From the NCBI GenBank assembly GCA_963798455.1, contig CAWCTD010000003.1:1054001-1118000 (forward strand): a stretch of 64,000 nucleotides of DNA, read 5' to 3'. Made by a program: the position numbers and the translations under genes. Below are positions 19,173 through 28,920 of the stretch, piece after piece. Source of the stretch: CAWCTD01 sp963798455. GTDB lineage: Bacteria > Acidobacteriota > Terriglobia > Bryobacterales > Bryobacteraceae. The notes beneath the pieces were generated by a model. The model had not been told where the DNA came from. It did no database searches and saw nothing but the letters and a program-made list of their open reading frames with translations. Position 1 is the first letter of the stretch, and each line of letters begins with the position of its first letter.

Positions 19173-19597
19173 TTTTCGGCCTTCTCCGAAAATGCCCTAT
19201 TTTCAAGTACTTACGTTTCAATGAGATACGGGCATTTGGGCGAAACTTGCTGAACCTTGTTGGGCTTGGAGGCGCCGGGCAGCTACAAAATCATCTACAG
19301 TCCCGTTCTGCCGCCTGATGCGCTTCATTCGTTCCCCGAGGGCTTTAGCCACCGCTCCGCCCGGGCCCTTTCTCTTCGCTGCGTTCGCCGCGCCGAATCA
19401 AGGACTCCCACTGCTGACGGCTGGCGCCTTTGAGTCGCGGTCTCAATCCACTCTCCAGGGCTTTGTGGAACCGAGCACTCGCGCCTGCGGCGGGCGTGTC
19501 GAGCCTCATTGAACCATGTTCGACCCAAAGTGCCTCCAACAGCCACAAACTCATCTATAGTCCAACGGCCAGCCCACGCTGCTCTTCACAACGCTCA
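19173..19597. other. Island left junction, no convincing gene
   Basis: 425 nt between the tRNA fragment and the methylase stop. It contains two related ~21-nt elements, CTACAAAATCATCTACAG near 19285 and CCACAAACTCATCTATAG near 19545, about 260 nt apart. A third relative (CTACAAAATCGACTACAG) lies near 50592, close to the other junction. They may be recombinase arm sites or remnants of a duplicated end. Short frames on both strands show no family resemblance. Confidence 0.5.
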
Positions 19598-22500
19598 TCA
19601 CGCGGACGCCGCCGTCTGCTGTGTCACGCGAACAAGATCCACTTCAATGTCGGCCAAATCATATAGTGCATAAACCAGTCTATCGACCTCTGATTCTAGA
19701 TCGCGCGTGTCACGACTATTATCCGTCCGTTTCGTCTGCATGATAAGGCTAGTGAGCTCGACAAACTGCCTCTGCTCTGCATGGCTGATGCGCTTAACAG
19801 GAATCTCCGAAAGCGGAATCTGAAACATCTCAAGCATTTTGCCTTTGCGCTTCCCGCGATGAAACAGCCACTGAAAATACAGCCTGCTATTCAGTAGAGC
19901 CAGAAGGTAACCCAGCGGATATGTTGGATACTTCTGAGTAATCACGTAACAGTCAGACCGGCAAAACCACTCCACCGAATTATACGCAAAGGCGTTCTCC
20001 TGCGATCGATATGGCACAACGATCTTTTCACCTGCAAATATGTCTTCTCTGCGGGGCCACTGAAGCTGAAAGAACTTAATCGTTCCGTTCTCCACCTCTC
20101 TCCTCTCGGAAAGAATCGCCTTAAACTTCTTTAAGTGTTCAAGAACGTTAGGGCAATCCTTGAGACTATCAATGTCTCGCCCGATGTAGAGCAGTCGCTT
20201 TGAAGTTCGTGTGCTGCACGAGTATCTGCCGATGTCAGAGTTTTTGTAGAATGCCTTGAGTAACCGTCTCTCACTGACCGAAAAGCCGTTCACAACTCGC
20301 TTGTCTCTGGGGTTGTCGAGATCAAACACAAATATCCCATCTCCCTGAACCGCATCCGTGCTCTTCGGCAATCGCTCTTCGTTGCGTGACGAGACGTAGT
20401 CACAGCCACTGACGACACCTTGATTGACATTAGCTATCGTGCCCAGCAATTCACCCTGGGCCGCCATCTTATCTAAAACCGAGTTGATGGTAGTTTGATG
20501 CCCGCTCTTGGAAGCGTGCGCGCGACTTAGTCGGATATAATTCTCGGAACCATCATAGAGATCATTGGGGCACACCTCAAAATACCGCGATTCCGGGTCA
20601 TCCCAACGCAATATGCGGGTGAGGATATCTGATGTCGCTTGTCCTTTGCGAGCAGTGACGCACGTCACTGTTGAGTCATGACCCGAGCCTTTTCTAAGAA
20701 GTGTGATCATATTATGCTGGCCCTGGGCGGATTCAAAAATTCTGAGCTCATTGAAATCTACTAACCTGCGAACAAGCGTATAGTTCTTGAAATGAGCGCG
20801 CAGTTTCCGGGCACCAGAGGCTGTTGGGTAGTAATTCGTAGTGATGAACGCGATCTCACCGCGCGGTCGTGCAATCTGAAGAGCAAGATGAAAGAAAAAG
20901 TAAAAATAGTCCATCTTGCCCAAGTAGAACTCACCGAGTGGCCCAGATTTGGTGAGTCGAAATAGGTCCTTATGCCCGCTCTCGCCAATATAGGGCGGAT
21001 TAGCGATCACTACATCAAAGCCACCCTTGTTCCTGAACACCTCTGAAAAGAACAGGTGATAATCGAAATCCACGCGATACCCCAGTGACTTTTCAGATTG
21101 GTCAAAACAGGACTCGATGCGACGGTCGATCTCCTTCTTCATCTTTGCTTTTCGGCTATGATCGGGTTCGCCGAAGTACTCTTCTTTAAGCTCTTCAATT
21201 GCCGCAAGTCCATGGGACTGAAAGCGAAAACCCAGGAGAGAATTGCCGGAGACAATCTTAAAATCAAGGTTCGGGAGTGGTCTAATCTCTCTCGGGTCTT
21301 TTTCGTCAACGACTAACGATAGCCATAAACGAAGCTTCGCAATTTCCACTGCTCCGTGGTCGATGTCCACTCCGTACACGCAGCGTTGGATCGCATGTCG
21401 CTTAAAATGGTAGGCAGTGCGTTCTTGTTGTGCCGCAGTATCAAAGTAAGGATTCAGGGCCAGGCGGGCCCGAACAATCTCCATCATCATGCCTACGGGA
21501 AAAGCGCCGGAGCCAATGGCCGGATCGCAGACCGTTATGTCCTGCAACGCGTCATCGATTTCCGTTGCATGTGTTTCGATTGATTTCGGCAGGCGGGGGC
21601 GGGCCTTTGTATCATAGCTTGTGGTACCTGATTTGAAAGCTGCTTCGTAGTCGGCCGCCTCCTCTCCCGTCTGGATGAGAGCTTCTAGGTCATCCCTCGA
21701 GATAGTTTCCCGGATTGTCGGAACTGTCAAAACAGCTTGTGTTGGTTTCGTGCCCGAGAATAAGCCCTCCTGAATAGCGGCCGGACGCACAATCTGCCTC
21801 TCCTCCTCTGGGTTGAGGGCCGTATAAAGGTATTCCACCAGACTTTCCTGACACATGTAGTGCACAATCTCGCGGGGGGTGTAGAAAGCTCCCAACCCTT
21901 TGCGCCGGTTTTCCTCGATGAGATTTTCGAAGACTTTGCCAAGCATCTCTGGGTCGATGGCAACTTCCTGTTCCAAAGGCTCGGCTTCGTTTACCGTAAA
22001 GTTGTACCGGTCAAACACGTCCAAAACACCCGTACCTACATCGCCGTCTTTGGTGTGCTCGCCATTTGTGAACAGTTCATTCGGGAGAACAATGTCCGTC
22101 TTCTCCCAGTCGTAGTCACCCAACGGCTCAAAAAGCCCACCGTTGAGGAAGGGGATGCGACATTTGAAAAGGGCGCACCAGGCGTCACGGGCCCTGTCGG
22201 TTGCCAGTGTGTCATAAAAAAGCGGCTCCAGAACGTCATTGAAGAAATTCGTATACGGGCAGTATTTTCTATCAACCAGTCGCCGCAAGAAATCCCTCGG
22301 GCCGTAGCCCCACTCCTTGCCCTCCTCGACACCCAACCAGCCCTTTTTCTGGATGAAATACAAAAATACGATTTGGCCTAATAACTTCTTGGCAAAATCG
22401 ACTGGCGCGACCGCTTTCCGCTCAAACTCGCTGCGGAGCTTATCATCCCTCTCAACCAGTCCCATGAGGGCAGTATTGATATCACCAAACAGCTTGTGGT

Positions 22501-23101
22501 ACTGGTTGAAGAACTCCTTAGTCACAGTCTCGACGCTGAATGCGTCCGCGATCTGCTCCAGTGGCGGATCGTTTGTAGTGTTCTGCAACAGCCCCAGAAA
22601 GCGGCTTTGGGCTGTGTGGCAGCTTTCTCCCTCACCGACGAGGTACGAGTACCGGCGAGCCGGAGTCAGGGCTTCAGAAACGACCACTTTGCCCTGCTCG
22701 TCCCGCCCGGCGGCATATTCCATTTTCACGAAAGAAAAACGCCAAGTGTGTTCCGACGGGGACACGAACGCAACAAGTGCCGCGTCTTTCCCGTCACGCT
22801 TCTTCAGATGATGAGCCACGACGTTCCGCAGTGCAGTCCGTGCATAATGGAGCTGCGTGTGCCTTGTGAGGTGGACAATGAGCAGGTCGAGCTTCTCGCG
22901 TCCTGGCGCGGTATACGTCCCGAATCGCTCTAAAAGGCTGACGTAGGGGCGGAACGCCGCCGCGATGCACTGTCCACTTTGTTGGTCGCTTTTTGGCTCG
23001 TATCGGTTTAACAGCTCCCGGACGAACCGCTGGTAGGCGGCTTTGTCAAAGGCATGGGTGAATGTCTCACGAACGAGGGCTTTGGCTTGTAGGGTGTCCA
23101 T
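19598..23101 (-). CDS. Eco57I-class N6-adenine DNA methylase (large, type IIG/ISP-like)
   Basis: 1167 residues. The methylase core has motif I DPAIGSGAFPVG at about 526 and catalytic NPPYIG at about 701. A helical region at 370-420 contains the GAFYTPREIVHYM start of the N6-Mtase fold. The C-terminal ~350 residues (YFEVCPNDLYDG... SDIGRY... GYLLALLNSRLYFQWLFH... ) look like a target-recognition domain of the TaqI/Eco57I kind. The first ~350 residues have no clear PD-ExK nuclease motif. It follows the PLD-helicase gene by only 4 nt, so the two form one unit, probably recognising and modifying DNA while the helicase/nuclease acts on unmodified DNA. AT-richer than the backbone. Confidence 0.85.
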   Translation of the reverse strand: MDTLQAKALVRETFTHAFDKAAYQRFVRELLNRYEPKSDQQSGQCIAAAFRPYVSLLERFGTYTAPGREKLDLLIVHLTRHTQLHYARTALRNVVAHHLKKRDGKDAALVAFVSPSEHTWRFSFVKMEYAAGRDEQGKVVVSEALTPARRYSYLVGEGESCHTAQSRFLGLLQNTTNDPPLEQIADAFSVETVTKEFFNQYHKLFGDINTALMGLVERDDKLRSEFERKAVAPVDFAKKLLGQIVFLYFIQKKGWLGVEEGKEWGYGPRDFLRRLVDRKYCPYTNFFNDVLEPLFYDTLATDRARDAWCALFKCRIPFLNGGLFEPLGDYDWEKTDIVLPNELFTNGEHTKDGDVGTGVLDVFDRYNFTVNEAEPLEQEVAIDPEMLGKVFENLIEENRRKGLGAFYTPREIVHYMCQESLVEYLYTALNPEEERQIVRPAAIQEGLFSGTKPTQAVLTVPTIRETISRDDLEALIQTGEEAADYEAAFKSGTTSYDTKARPRLPKSIETHATEIDDALQDITVCDPAIGSGAFPVGMMMEIVRARLALNPYFDTAAQQERTAYHFKRHAIQRCVYGVDIDHGAVEIAKLRLWLSLVVDEKDPREIRPLPNLDFKIVSGNSLLGFRFQSHGLAAIEELKEEYFGEPDHSRKAKMKKEIDRRIESCFDQSEKSLGYRVDFDYHLFFSEVFRNKGGFDVVIANPPYIGESGHKDLFRLTKSGPLGEFYLGKMDYFYFFFHLALQIARPRGEIAFITTNYYPTASGARKLRAHFKNYTLVRRLVDFNELRIFESAQGQHNMITLLRKGSGHDSTVTCVTARKGQATSDILTRILRWDDPESRYFEVCPNDLYDGSENYIRLSRAHASKSGHQTTINSVLDKMAAQGELLGTIANVNQGVVSGCDYVSSRNEERLPKSTDAVQGDGIFVFDLDNPRDKRVVNGFSVSERRLLKAFYKNSDIGRYSCSTRTSKRLLYIGRDIDSLKDCPNVLEHLKKFKAILSERREVENGTIKFFQLQWPRREDIFAGEKIVVPYRSQENAFAYNSVEWFCRSDCYVITQKYPTYPLGYLLALLNSRLYFQWLFHRGKRKGKMLEMFQIPLSEIPVKRISHAEQRQFVELTSLIMQTKRTDNSRDTRDLESEVDRLVYALYDLADIEVDLVRVTQQTAASA

Positions 23102-23105
23102 ATGG

Positions 23106-26100
23106 TCACACGATGTATGAAGAGAGGATCACTTCCCGCGGACTACGGGCGTGACGTGAGAGTTCCGATTGGGTGGCGATGAAAAACGCTCTGGGAATCT
23201 CTCGATGGAGGATGCCGAGAACTCTGAGAGGCTCGAGTTCGGTCTTCATGGCCGTGGCTACTTTCTTCGTGGTCGGTTTCGGAAGGGCACCGTCCTCCAG
23301 AAGTTGCACGACCTGAAGGATGAACGCTTCATCTTCGTCGGTAAAAGCCTTGCAGTGCTTTATGTCTGGTACGCGGAGCCGCCGTAGGATGTAGCTCTCA
23401 TTGCTGTGGGTCGAGAATGCGGCAGCAGCATCGTCCCCCTCCGCTGTCGTCGCAGCCACAAAAGCCGCCTTGTTATGTTCGAGAAGCGAATAGAACTGTT
23501 GCGTGATTTGCCGCCGAGCCTCTGACGTATTGGCCGGCTTCAGGTATTTTATGGCCGCCATAAAGTCGAGTTCCTTCGGCGAGCCCTTGATGCCGTCACA
23601 TAAGAAAAACTTGTCGAGCTTGCCTTGCCGGAAGAACGTGAGGAGCCCGGGCGGATGCTCGACTATGGCAGGCGCCGCCAACGCGGAGACTTCTCTTGTG
23701 GAACGCGCTTTCTTGGGCAAGCGTTTGATGCGCACAAAGAGATCTTGTTGCTCGTCCCGCACCTTTCGAATCTCGGTCAGGTACTCTAATTCGCTCTCCT
23801 CTCCGGTGTCCTCCCCAGTGATCGTAATTTTCGAGTTCAACTGCGTGAAGAGGTCGTGCGACTTGATTTCCTCCCCCTCCGTCAACAGGCGGGCATCGGC
23901 CCCCAGCATCTCTATAAACGCCTGGATCTTTGCCTCGGCAGCTTCCTTCAGCTTTAGCAGATCATTGCCCTGTTTCGAGGGAAAGAAGTTGAACGTGTGG
24001 ATCGTATCAAAAGTTGTATCTACCCGATTCACGCGCCCGACGCGCTGCATGAGACGCGTAGAATTCCACGGAATATCGTAGTTGACGACGGTATTGGAGC
24101 GATGCAGGTTAACGCCCTCCGAAAGCACGTCGGTCGTTACAAGGATTCGGTAGTCGTCGCGAGCTTGAAAAGCTCTAGCATCAAAGTTCTCTATTACCCG
24201 CTGCCGCGTAGCGGTGTCCGATTGGCCAGAAAAACACACCACCCTCGGTTCCACCTCGGATGCTATCCTGCCGGTGAGGTATTCCGCGGTCTCTCGCGAT
24301 TCGGTAAAAATAATGAGCTTGCCAGACGTCAGGCGGGGATGGGCCTTCAGGAGGTCGCGGAACGCTGTCCATTTCGGATCGTGCTTCATCTCTCCCCAGA
24401 GCCTTCTAACCTCAGTAAGCACGCCCAGGTCTTGCTTAAGGTGAGCCAAGAACTCCGGCTTAAAACTCGAAGCCTGCAGACGTTCCGCTTTATCCTGATC
24501 TATCAGCCGCTGCACGCCCTCTTCATCGCCCGCTTCCAGCAGATCAAAGATTTTGCCTATGTGCTTTTTACTGCTATAAACGTACCCTTTCTCAAATTCC
24601 TCAATGAAGCGCTGGTACGAATGGATGAATCGGTCAATGGTCAGGATGAATGCGTGAATGCTGCTCTCTAGCCGCTTAACGAGCAAGATGCGCATGAACC
24701 GCGCGAGGTTTACCTGGCTTTGCTGTTCCAAGATATCTACTTCGCCCCTGTAGTACTCAGGGCTAAGTGGCTTATAGCGAGCGTATCGGAAGTCCCGGAT
24801 AATTCGGCTCACGGTTGACGTGAACGCCTCATCTTCCGCTTTATTGAACATATAGAAAAGCGGCTCCGGATCGGTGACATCCGGAAAGCGCAAGCCTTGA
24901 GCCAACAGATCCGTGCCGTAATACTTAACGATCTCGGTACGAGTGCGCCGAATCATGAGGTACTTGAGAACCCGCTCACGGATCACTGCGGCATTCGCCC
25001 GGACTACCGAGAAGTACTGGGTACGGTCGGTCTGCCGATCTAACCCCTGGAGCTTCTTTGTGAAACCGTTAAAAAAGCTGTCGAGGTTTCGAACATTCGG
25101 AATTGTGCTGTTCTTGCCATTCTGAAACAGCTTGATCTGGCTGAGAATATCCGACGGGTAGTTGTTAAGCGGGGTAGCGCTCACCAGGATAACTCGCTTC
25201 CCCCGGCAGATCTGTGCGAGACGTTCATACGTCTGGTTCGTCTCCGTGCGGAAGCGATGTGATTCATCAATGAAGACATTAAGGTACTTGCTTATATCAC
25301 GATTGAGCAGGTCTTCGATCTTGCCGATTGATTCAAAGTCGGTTTGCCTCACACCAAAGTCACCGAAGACATTCGGCCAGGAACCAGGATTGTTCTTATC
25401 AAGGAGGCTTGGTGGCGCGATGACCAGCGAGCGTCCTTGAAGTTCGCGGGCGAGAAGCGCGGACACGTACGTCTTGCCGAGACCCACTACATCGGAAAGG
25501 AACACGCCACCGTATTCTTCGAGGATGCGTTTTGCGCTTAGTACTGCTTCTTCCTGGTACTTCAGCTTTTTGAAACCACCAGGGAAGTAAACATCTTCGA
25601 GTTCAGCCGGACGGTTTAACTCATCTTTGAAATACTCATACAGAAGCTTAAGGTACAGCTCGTACGGCGTGAACTGCGCGTAGTGAGATTTATGTTCGAT
25701 TGTGTCTACATAAGTGTGGTTGAGATCTACTGCATCTGCCCACAACTCGTTGAACTTCTGATATGAATACTCGTAATCTGCCCGGTTCTTGAGCTCAACG
25801 TTAAACTCCAGATTGTCCTGAAGCCCAGCCTGTGTAAAATTGCTAGAGCCGGTAATGACCCGTCCCTTGTCGATGTGTCCATCCACGAAGGTTACGATGT
25901 AGAGCTTTGCGTGCAAGTTCCCGGAGGGAAAGGCCTTGATCTCCAGTTTCCCAGAGTGAATCCATTCGATGAACGTCTGAATGCCCTGTTCAACTTCGAG
26001 GGTGTCGGGGGACTTCTCAAGCTCTTGAAGAATTTCGCTTGGCACGGCCTCCTTCGCCTCAGCGTGAGAGAGGAAATCGAGCTTTGCTTGCGCGCGCGCC

Positions 26101-26339
26101 TGTTCGATGAGGTCAAATGTGACACGATCCGTCTTGAGCCCCACGAGGACTCGGATCTTCTCAGCTTTTTCCAGAGAGGGATATATTTTGAAGAAGCCAC
26201 TGACGTAGAAGTAGCCGACCAGGGAGTCGAACAGGCGACAGTGGACAAGAAGCGCCGCCAGGCGTTCTCTCAGAGAGTACCCAGCCTCATTGGTGAGAAA
26301 TGTGAGGTCCGAAGAGGGCTGTGAAGATTTGGGGGACAT
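23106..26339 (-). CDS. PLD-nuclease / SNF2-like helicase fusion
   Basis: 1077 residues. The N-terminal domain is phospholipase-D-like: HAKLYIV (His143, Lys145) then GSSNFTQAGL (165-174), one HKD half-site, as in dimeric PLD nucleases. The helicase follows: Walker A VVGLGKT (284-290), DESH (358-361), SATPLNN, and a C-terminal RecA domain with TDVLSEGVNLHRS and MQRVGRVNR. This is the superfamily-2 architecture of restriction and DISARM-like helicases. With the adjacent methylase it forms a two-gene restriction-like module. I do not know a standard name for this exact pair; the PLD domain would be the nuclease. First gene of the pair, 74 nt after the ParB/MT-A70 gene. Confidence 0.85.
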   Translation of the reverse strand: MSPKSSQPSSDLTFLTNEAGYSLRERLAALLVHCRLFDSLVGYFYVSGFFKIYPSLEKAEKIRVLVGLKTDRVTFDLIEQARAQAKLDFLSHAEAKEAVPSEILQELEKSPDTLEVEQGIQTFIEWIHSGKLEIKAFPSGNLHAKLYIVTFVDGHIDKGRVITGSSNFTQAGLQDNLEFNVELKNRADYEYSYQKFNELWADAVDLNHTYVDTIEHKSHYAQFTPYELYLKLLYEYFKDELNRPAELEDVYFPGGFKKLKYQEEAVLSAKRILEEYGGVFLSDVVGLGKTYVSALLARELQGRSLVIAPPSLLDKNNPGSWPNVFGDFGVRQTDFESIGKIEDLLNRDISKYLNVFIDESHRFRTETNQTYERLAQICRGKRVILVSATPLNNYPSDILSQIKLFQNGKNSTIPNVRNLDSFFNGFTKKLQGLDRQTDRTQYFSVVRANAAVIRERVLKYLMIRRTRTEIVKYYGTDLLAQGLRFPDVTDPEPLFYMFNKAEDEAFTSTVSRIIRDFRYARYKPLSPEYYRGEVDILEQQSQVNLARFMRILLVKRLESSIHAFILTIDRFIHSYQRFIEEFEKGYVYSSKKHIGKIFDLLEAGDEEGVQRLIDQDKAERLQASSFKPEFLAHLKQDLGVLTEVRRLWGEMKHDPKWTAFRDLLKAHPRLTSGKLIIFTESRETAEYLTGRIASEVEPRVVCFSGQSDTATRQRVIENFDARAFQARDDYRILVTTDVLSEGVNLHRSNTVVNYDIPWNSTRLMQRVGRVNRVDTTFDTIHTFNFFPSKQGNDLLKLKEAAEAKIQAFIEMLGADARLLTEGEEIKSHDLFTQLNSKITITGEDTGEESELEYLTEIRKVRDEQQDLFVRIKRLPKKARSTREVSALAAPAIVEHPPGLLTFFRQGKLDKFFLCDGIKGSPKELDFMAAIKYLKPANTSEARRQITQQFYSLLEHNKAAFVAATTAEGDDAAAAFSTHSNESYILRRLRVPDIKHCKAFTDEDEAFILQVVQLLEDGALPKPTTKKVATAMKTELEPLRVLGILHREIPRAFFIATQSELSRHARSPREVILSSYIV

Positions 26340-26413
26340 GTTGATTGCTAATTTTTACTGCCTTGAATTGTAAGGGGTTTTGAGGCATCGCGCAACTTTT
26401 TGGGCAGCATCCA

Positions 26414-27512
26414 TCAAGCTGGCATCGCGAATCTAGTTGTGTCGTTTCCGAATGCTTTCCAGCCCTCGCGCGATTGCCGGGCGAAGAGTTCTACCCTGCT
26501 GCCAGGGCAAGTGGCCTCGACGATAGCGTAGAACTCCTCCGGCTTGCGTGAGTGCTCCCGCCGCGCGGCCTCCAGTACCGTGCCGTGATTGCCATGCAGG
26601 AAGACCGGCTTCCCGCGCGTCGCAAGCAGGCAATGTTCCGTCTGGCCCCGAAGCCATTCGCCGGTGCCCATCCCGCCTTTCACCCATGTAAGCAGCGTCT
26701 TGTACTCAAAGCCCCATGCTTCAACCACATCGAACGCAACGCGGAGGTGCGCGTTGGTGGTCCAGAGCCACAGAATCGCGTCATCGTCGGCGAGCTCGCG
26801 CACGGGCATTGCCTTGATGTCCTCGATGGGCATTGTGGGATATGGCAGCTGAGTTGCCAGTCTCGTACTGCCAGGGGGGATCGGCAACCACCACCTGAAA
26901 GGGGCCGGTCGGCAATCCCGGCGGGGCGGCCTCAAGCTCTTTGGCCTGCCTTAAGACCGTGAGCCTGCGGTAGGCTCCGGCCACCTTGCCGCGACGGTCC
27001 ATCTGTTCAACCAAGTGCCCGTATTCGTCAGGGTCCTCCTCGGCAGCCTCGACGACCGCCTCGGCCCGTTCGACCGTGGTTCGGCCCACGCCCAGGTAGC
27101 GGGCGATCTTGTCGCGAGCGTCCCCCTGTCCTTCCGCCACAGTGGCGGGATGACAGAGGTCCGCCCGGATGCCCTGGCGCGCCCTCGCCTCGCGGCGCTC
27201 CAACGGTTCGATGGCTCGCTTGAGTGCGACGATCTCGCTCGGCAGCAGGTCCTTCCGCACGAGATTTTCGTGCGCCTCGCCACGGGCAGCTTGGTACAGA
27301 TCAACGACCGTAACGGGGACTTCGTCCCAGCCCAGCAGCCGGCAGGCTTCCAGACGCCGCCGCCCGGCAATCAATCGGCCTTCCGGCGTAACCACAACGG
27401 GGTGAAGCAGGCCCACCTCTTCGATGCTTTCGGTGAGTGTCCGCAGATCACCCAGGTCCTTCCGGTAGCGGAGGCCGATCTCGATCTCGTCAATGGGTCG
27501 AACTGCTGACAT
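26414..27512 (-). CDS. ParB-like / MT-A70 methyltransferase fusion, one frameshift
   Basis: About 365 residues after correction. Residues 1-90 are a ParB N-terminal domain (IEEVGLLHPVVV, LIAGRRRLEA). A helical DNA-binding middle follows (ARYLGVGRTTVERA). From ~205 comes an MT-A70-type adenine methyltransferase with catalytic DPPW (211-214) and, after the frameshift, WLWTTNAHL, GEWLRGQTEHCLLATRG and SRKPEEFY. One extra base near 26850 breaks it; removal gives ETGNSAAYPTMPIEDI, a normal junction. ParB-MT-A70 fusions are known in mobile elements and may methylate specific sites. Its start overlaps the stop of the E1 gene by 23 nt, tying it to the Ubl operon. Confidence 0.82.
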
Positions 27513-28293
27513 GGGCGAAAACGGGAGCGAACATACGGCATCCTAAGCGGGCTGGCACAACAGACGCGCCGTCCAGGGCACCGTCCGACAGACTGATCCT
27601 CCGGTAGTTCCATCGACGCGGTCGCTGCATGAGCAGTGTGTCAACGGCGTACACAGCCAGAGCTCCCAACGCCTGCAGGATGTCGGCAATCGCAGGCGTG
27701 CCGGGGCAAGGATAGCGGTCATCATCGGTCATGTCCGGGAACAAGCAGGCTATGCAGGGCCCTTCCCCGTCCTGAACGAACACATAGCCGTGATCACCAT
27801 CCCGGCTGACAGCGGTGAAGATGACCGGGATCCCTTTCGTGCGGAAATGGCGGCTGGCGACAACTCGAGCCGGGTTGTTGTCCACGCCGCAAATAGCCAC
27901 GTTGGATGAGAGGTCGATGCTGCGGTCGATGGCTTCCTCAACACGAAATGCATAGCCGCGAATGTCGGTCGCGGCGATGCATTCTTTCTGAAGGTTCTCG
28001 GCAAGTGCTAACGCCTTGTTCCTTCCGAGATCTCTCTTATAGAACCGTTGCCGGTTCAGGTTGCTGGCCTCGACAACGTCATCGTCGAGCAGCGTGATGC
28101 CACCGATGCCTTTGCGAACAAGGGTGGGCGCGATCTGCGAGATGATCCCACCGGCGCCAATGCAGGCGATGCTGCTCTTTGAGTAGACCTCCTGGTCAAA
28201 GCCGGGGATCTTCTTCTGACGGTCCTCGGCCCCAGGGATAGCCGTGCCCTTAAGCCGGATCGAGATTTGTGAGACGGTAGATGCCCGATTCAT
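27490..28293 (-). CDS. E1-like ThiF-family adenylyltransferase (Ubl system A)
   Basis: 267 residues from ATG 28293, which overlaps the JAB stop as ATGA. The ThiF/MoeB/E1 adenylation fold is clear: GAGGIISQ (46-53) for ATP, LLDDDVVEASNLNRQ (68-82) with the aspartate and arginine finger, and CGVDNNPAR. A zinc half-site CIAC (180-183) and a candidate catalytic cysteine in YPCPGTPAI (Cys196) are present. It should adenylate the C-terminus of the Ubl at 29304-29543 and pass it to the E2. The single-domain E1 is typical of bacterial Ubl operons. The Cys-containing loop distinguishes it from system B. Confidence 0.88.
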   Translation of the reverse strand: MNRASTVSQISIRLKGTAIPGAEDRQKKIPGFDQEVYSKSSIACIGAGGIISQIAPTLVRKGIGGITLLDDDVVEASNLNRQRFYKRDLGRNKALALAENLQKECIAATDIRGYAFRVEEAIDRSIDLSSNVAICGVDNNPARVVASRHFRTKGIPVIFTAVSRDGDHGYVFVQDGEGPCIACLFPDMTDDDRYPCPGTPAIADILQALGALAVYAVDTLLMQRPRRWNYRRISLSDGALDGASVVPARLGCRMFAPVFAHVSSSTH

Positions 28294-28920
28294 GTTTCTC
28301 CACCCCGTTCGCCGTAGACTTCGACCTCGAGATTCTGGTCCAGCCGCACGAAGCGAACAAAGCCGTCGCGGCTGAAGATGGCCATGACCGCCACGTGTCC
28401 GGCAGCTCTCCAAACGCTTCTGAAAGCTCACATCCGTGCCCGACGGGACAGTCGCGTTCGCGCCACGACCAGGGTGGCTGTGGAAGTGCGCCAGCAGCCG
28501 GTGGCCGAACTGTTCCAGCTTGATCAGTAAGCCGTGCGTGGAGCGAGTATCCGCCACCACGCCGAGATTGCTGCGTCTCAGATGGGCGAACTCGGCCCAT
28601 TGATCGAGCACCAGCACGCCGTCAATCTCGCTGCCAGTGACAAAGAAGAATTGCTCGTCCCGGTCGGCAGTCAGCTTCCTGAAGCTCTCGTGGAGGAACA
28701 GCGAGCTGACGGCGTAGCGCCGCAAGCCGCCATCCGCCCTGCCAGCGTTTTCGGCCGCAATCAGCTCCAGGCTTTCCAGGAACTCGTTGGCCCTTTCGAT
28801 TTCGGCGCACAGGCGCGACGTTCCTTTCCTCTTACGCGCGGCTGTGTTGAAGCGCGCTATAAGCTTCTCGCGCCGCTCCAAAAGAGCCGCTTTTTTCTCT
28901 TCAAGATGAGTTGTTTTCAT
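28290..28920 (-). CDS. JAB/MPN-domain isopeptidase (Ubl system A), one frameshift
   Basis: About 209 residues after correction. The N-terminal ~50 residues are a charged helix (LEEKKAALLERREKLIARF). The JAMM metalloprotease motif reads HFHSHPGRGANATVPSGTD (His-x-His ... Ser-x-x-Asp), with Glu upstream in the domain. One extra base near 28408 shifts the frame; without it the protein ends AGHVAVMAIFSRDGFVRF...VEVYGERGGET, and its TGA overlaps the E1 ATG. JAB proteases of such operons mature the Ubl or remove it from targets. The start overlaps the E2 stop by 4 nt. Confidence 0.85.

Noticed and set aside
19318..19666. Short frames in the left junction as genes
   Set aside because: Low-complexity, no ribosome site, no family.
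27490..28920. JAB and E1 of system A as one natural fusion protein (as the unbroken frame suggests)
   Set aside because: The linking stretch (CRTRGGHGHLQPRR) is an out-of-frame read of a normal JAB end; removing one base restores a JAB C-terminus with TGA overlapping the E1 ATG.
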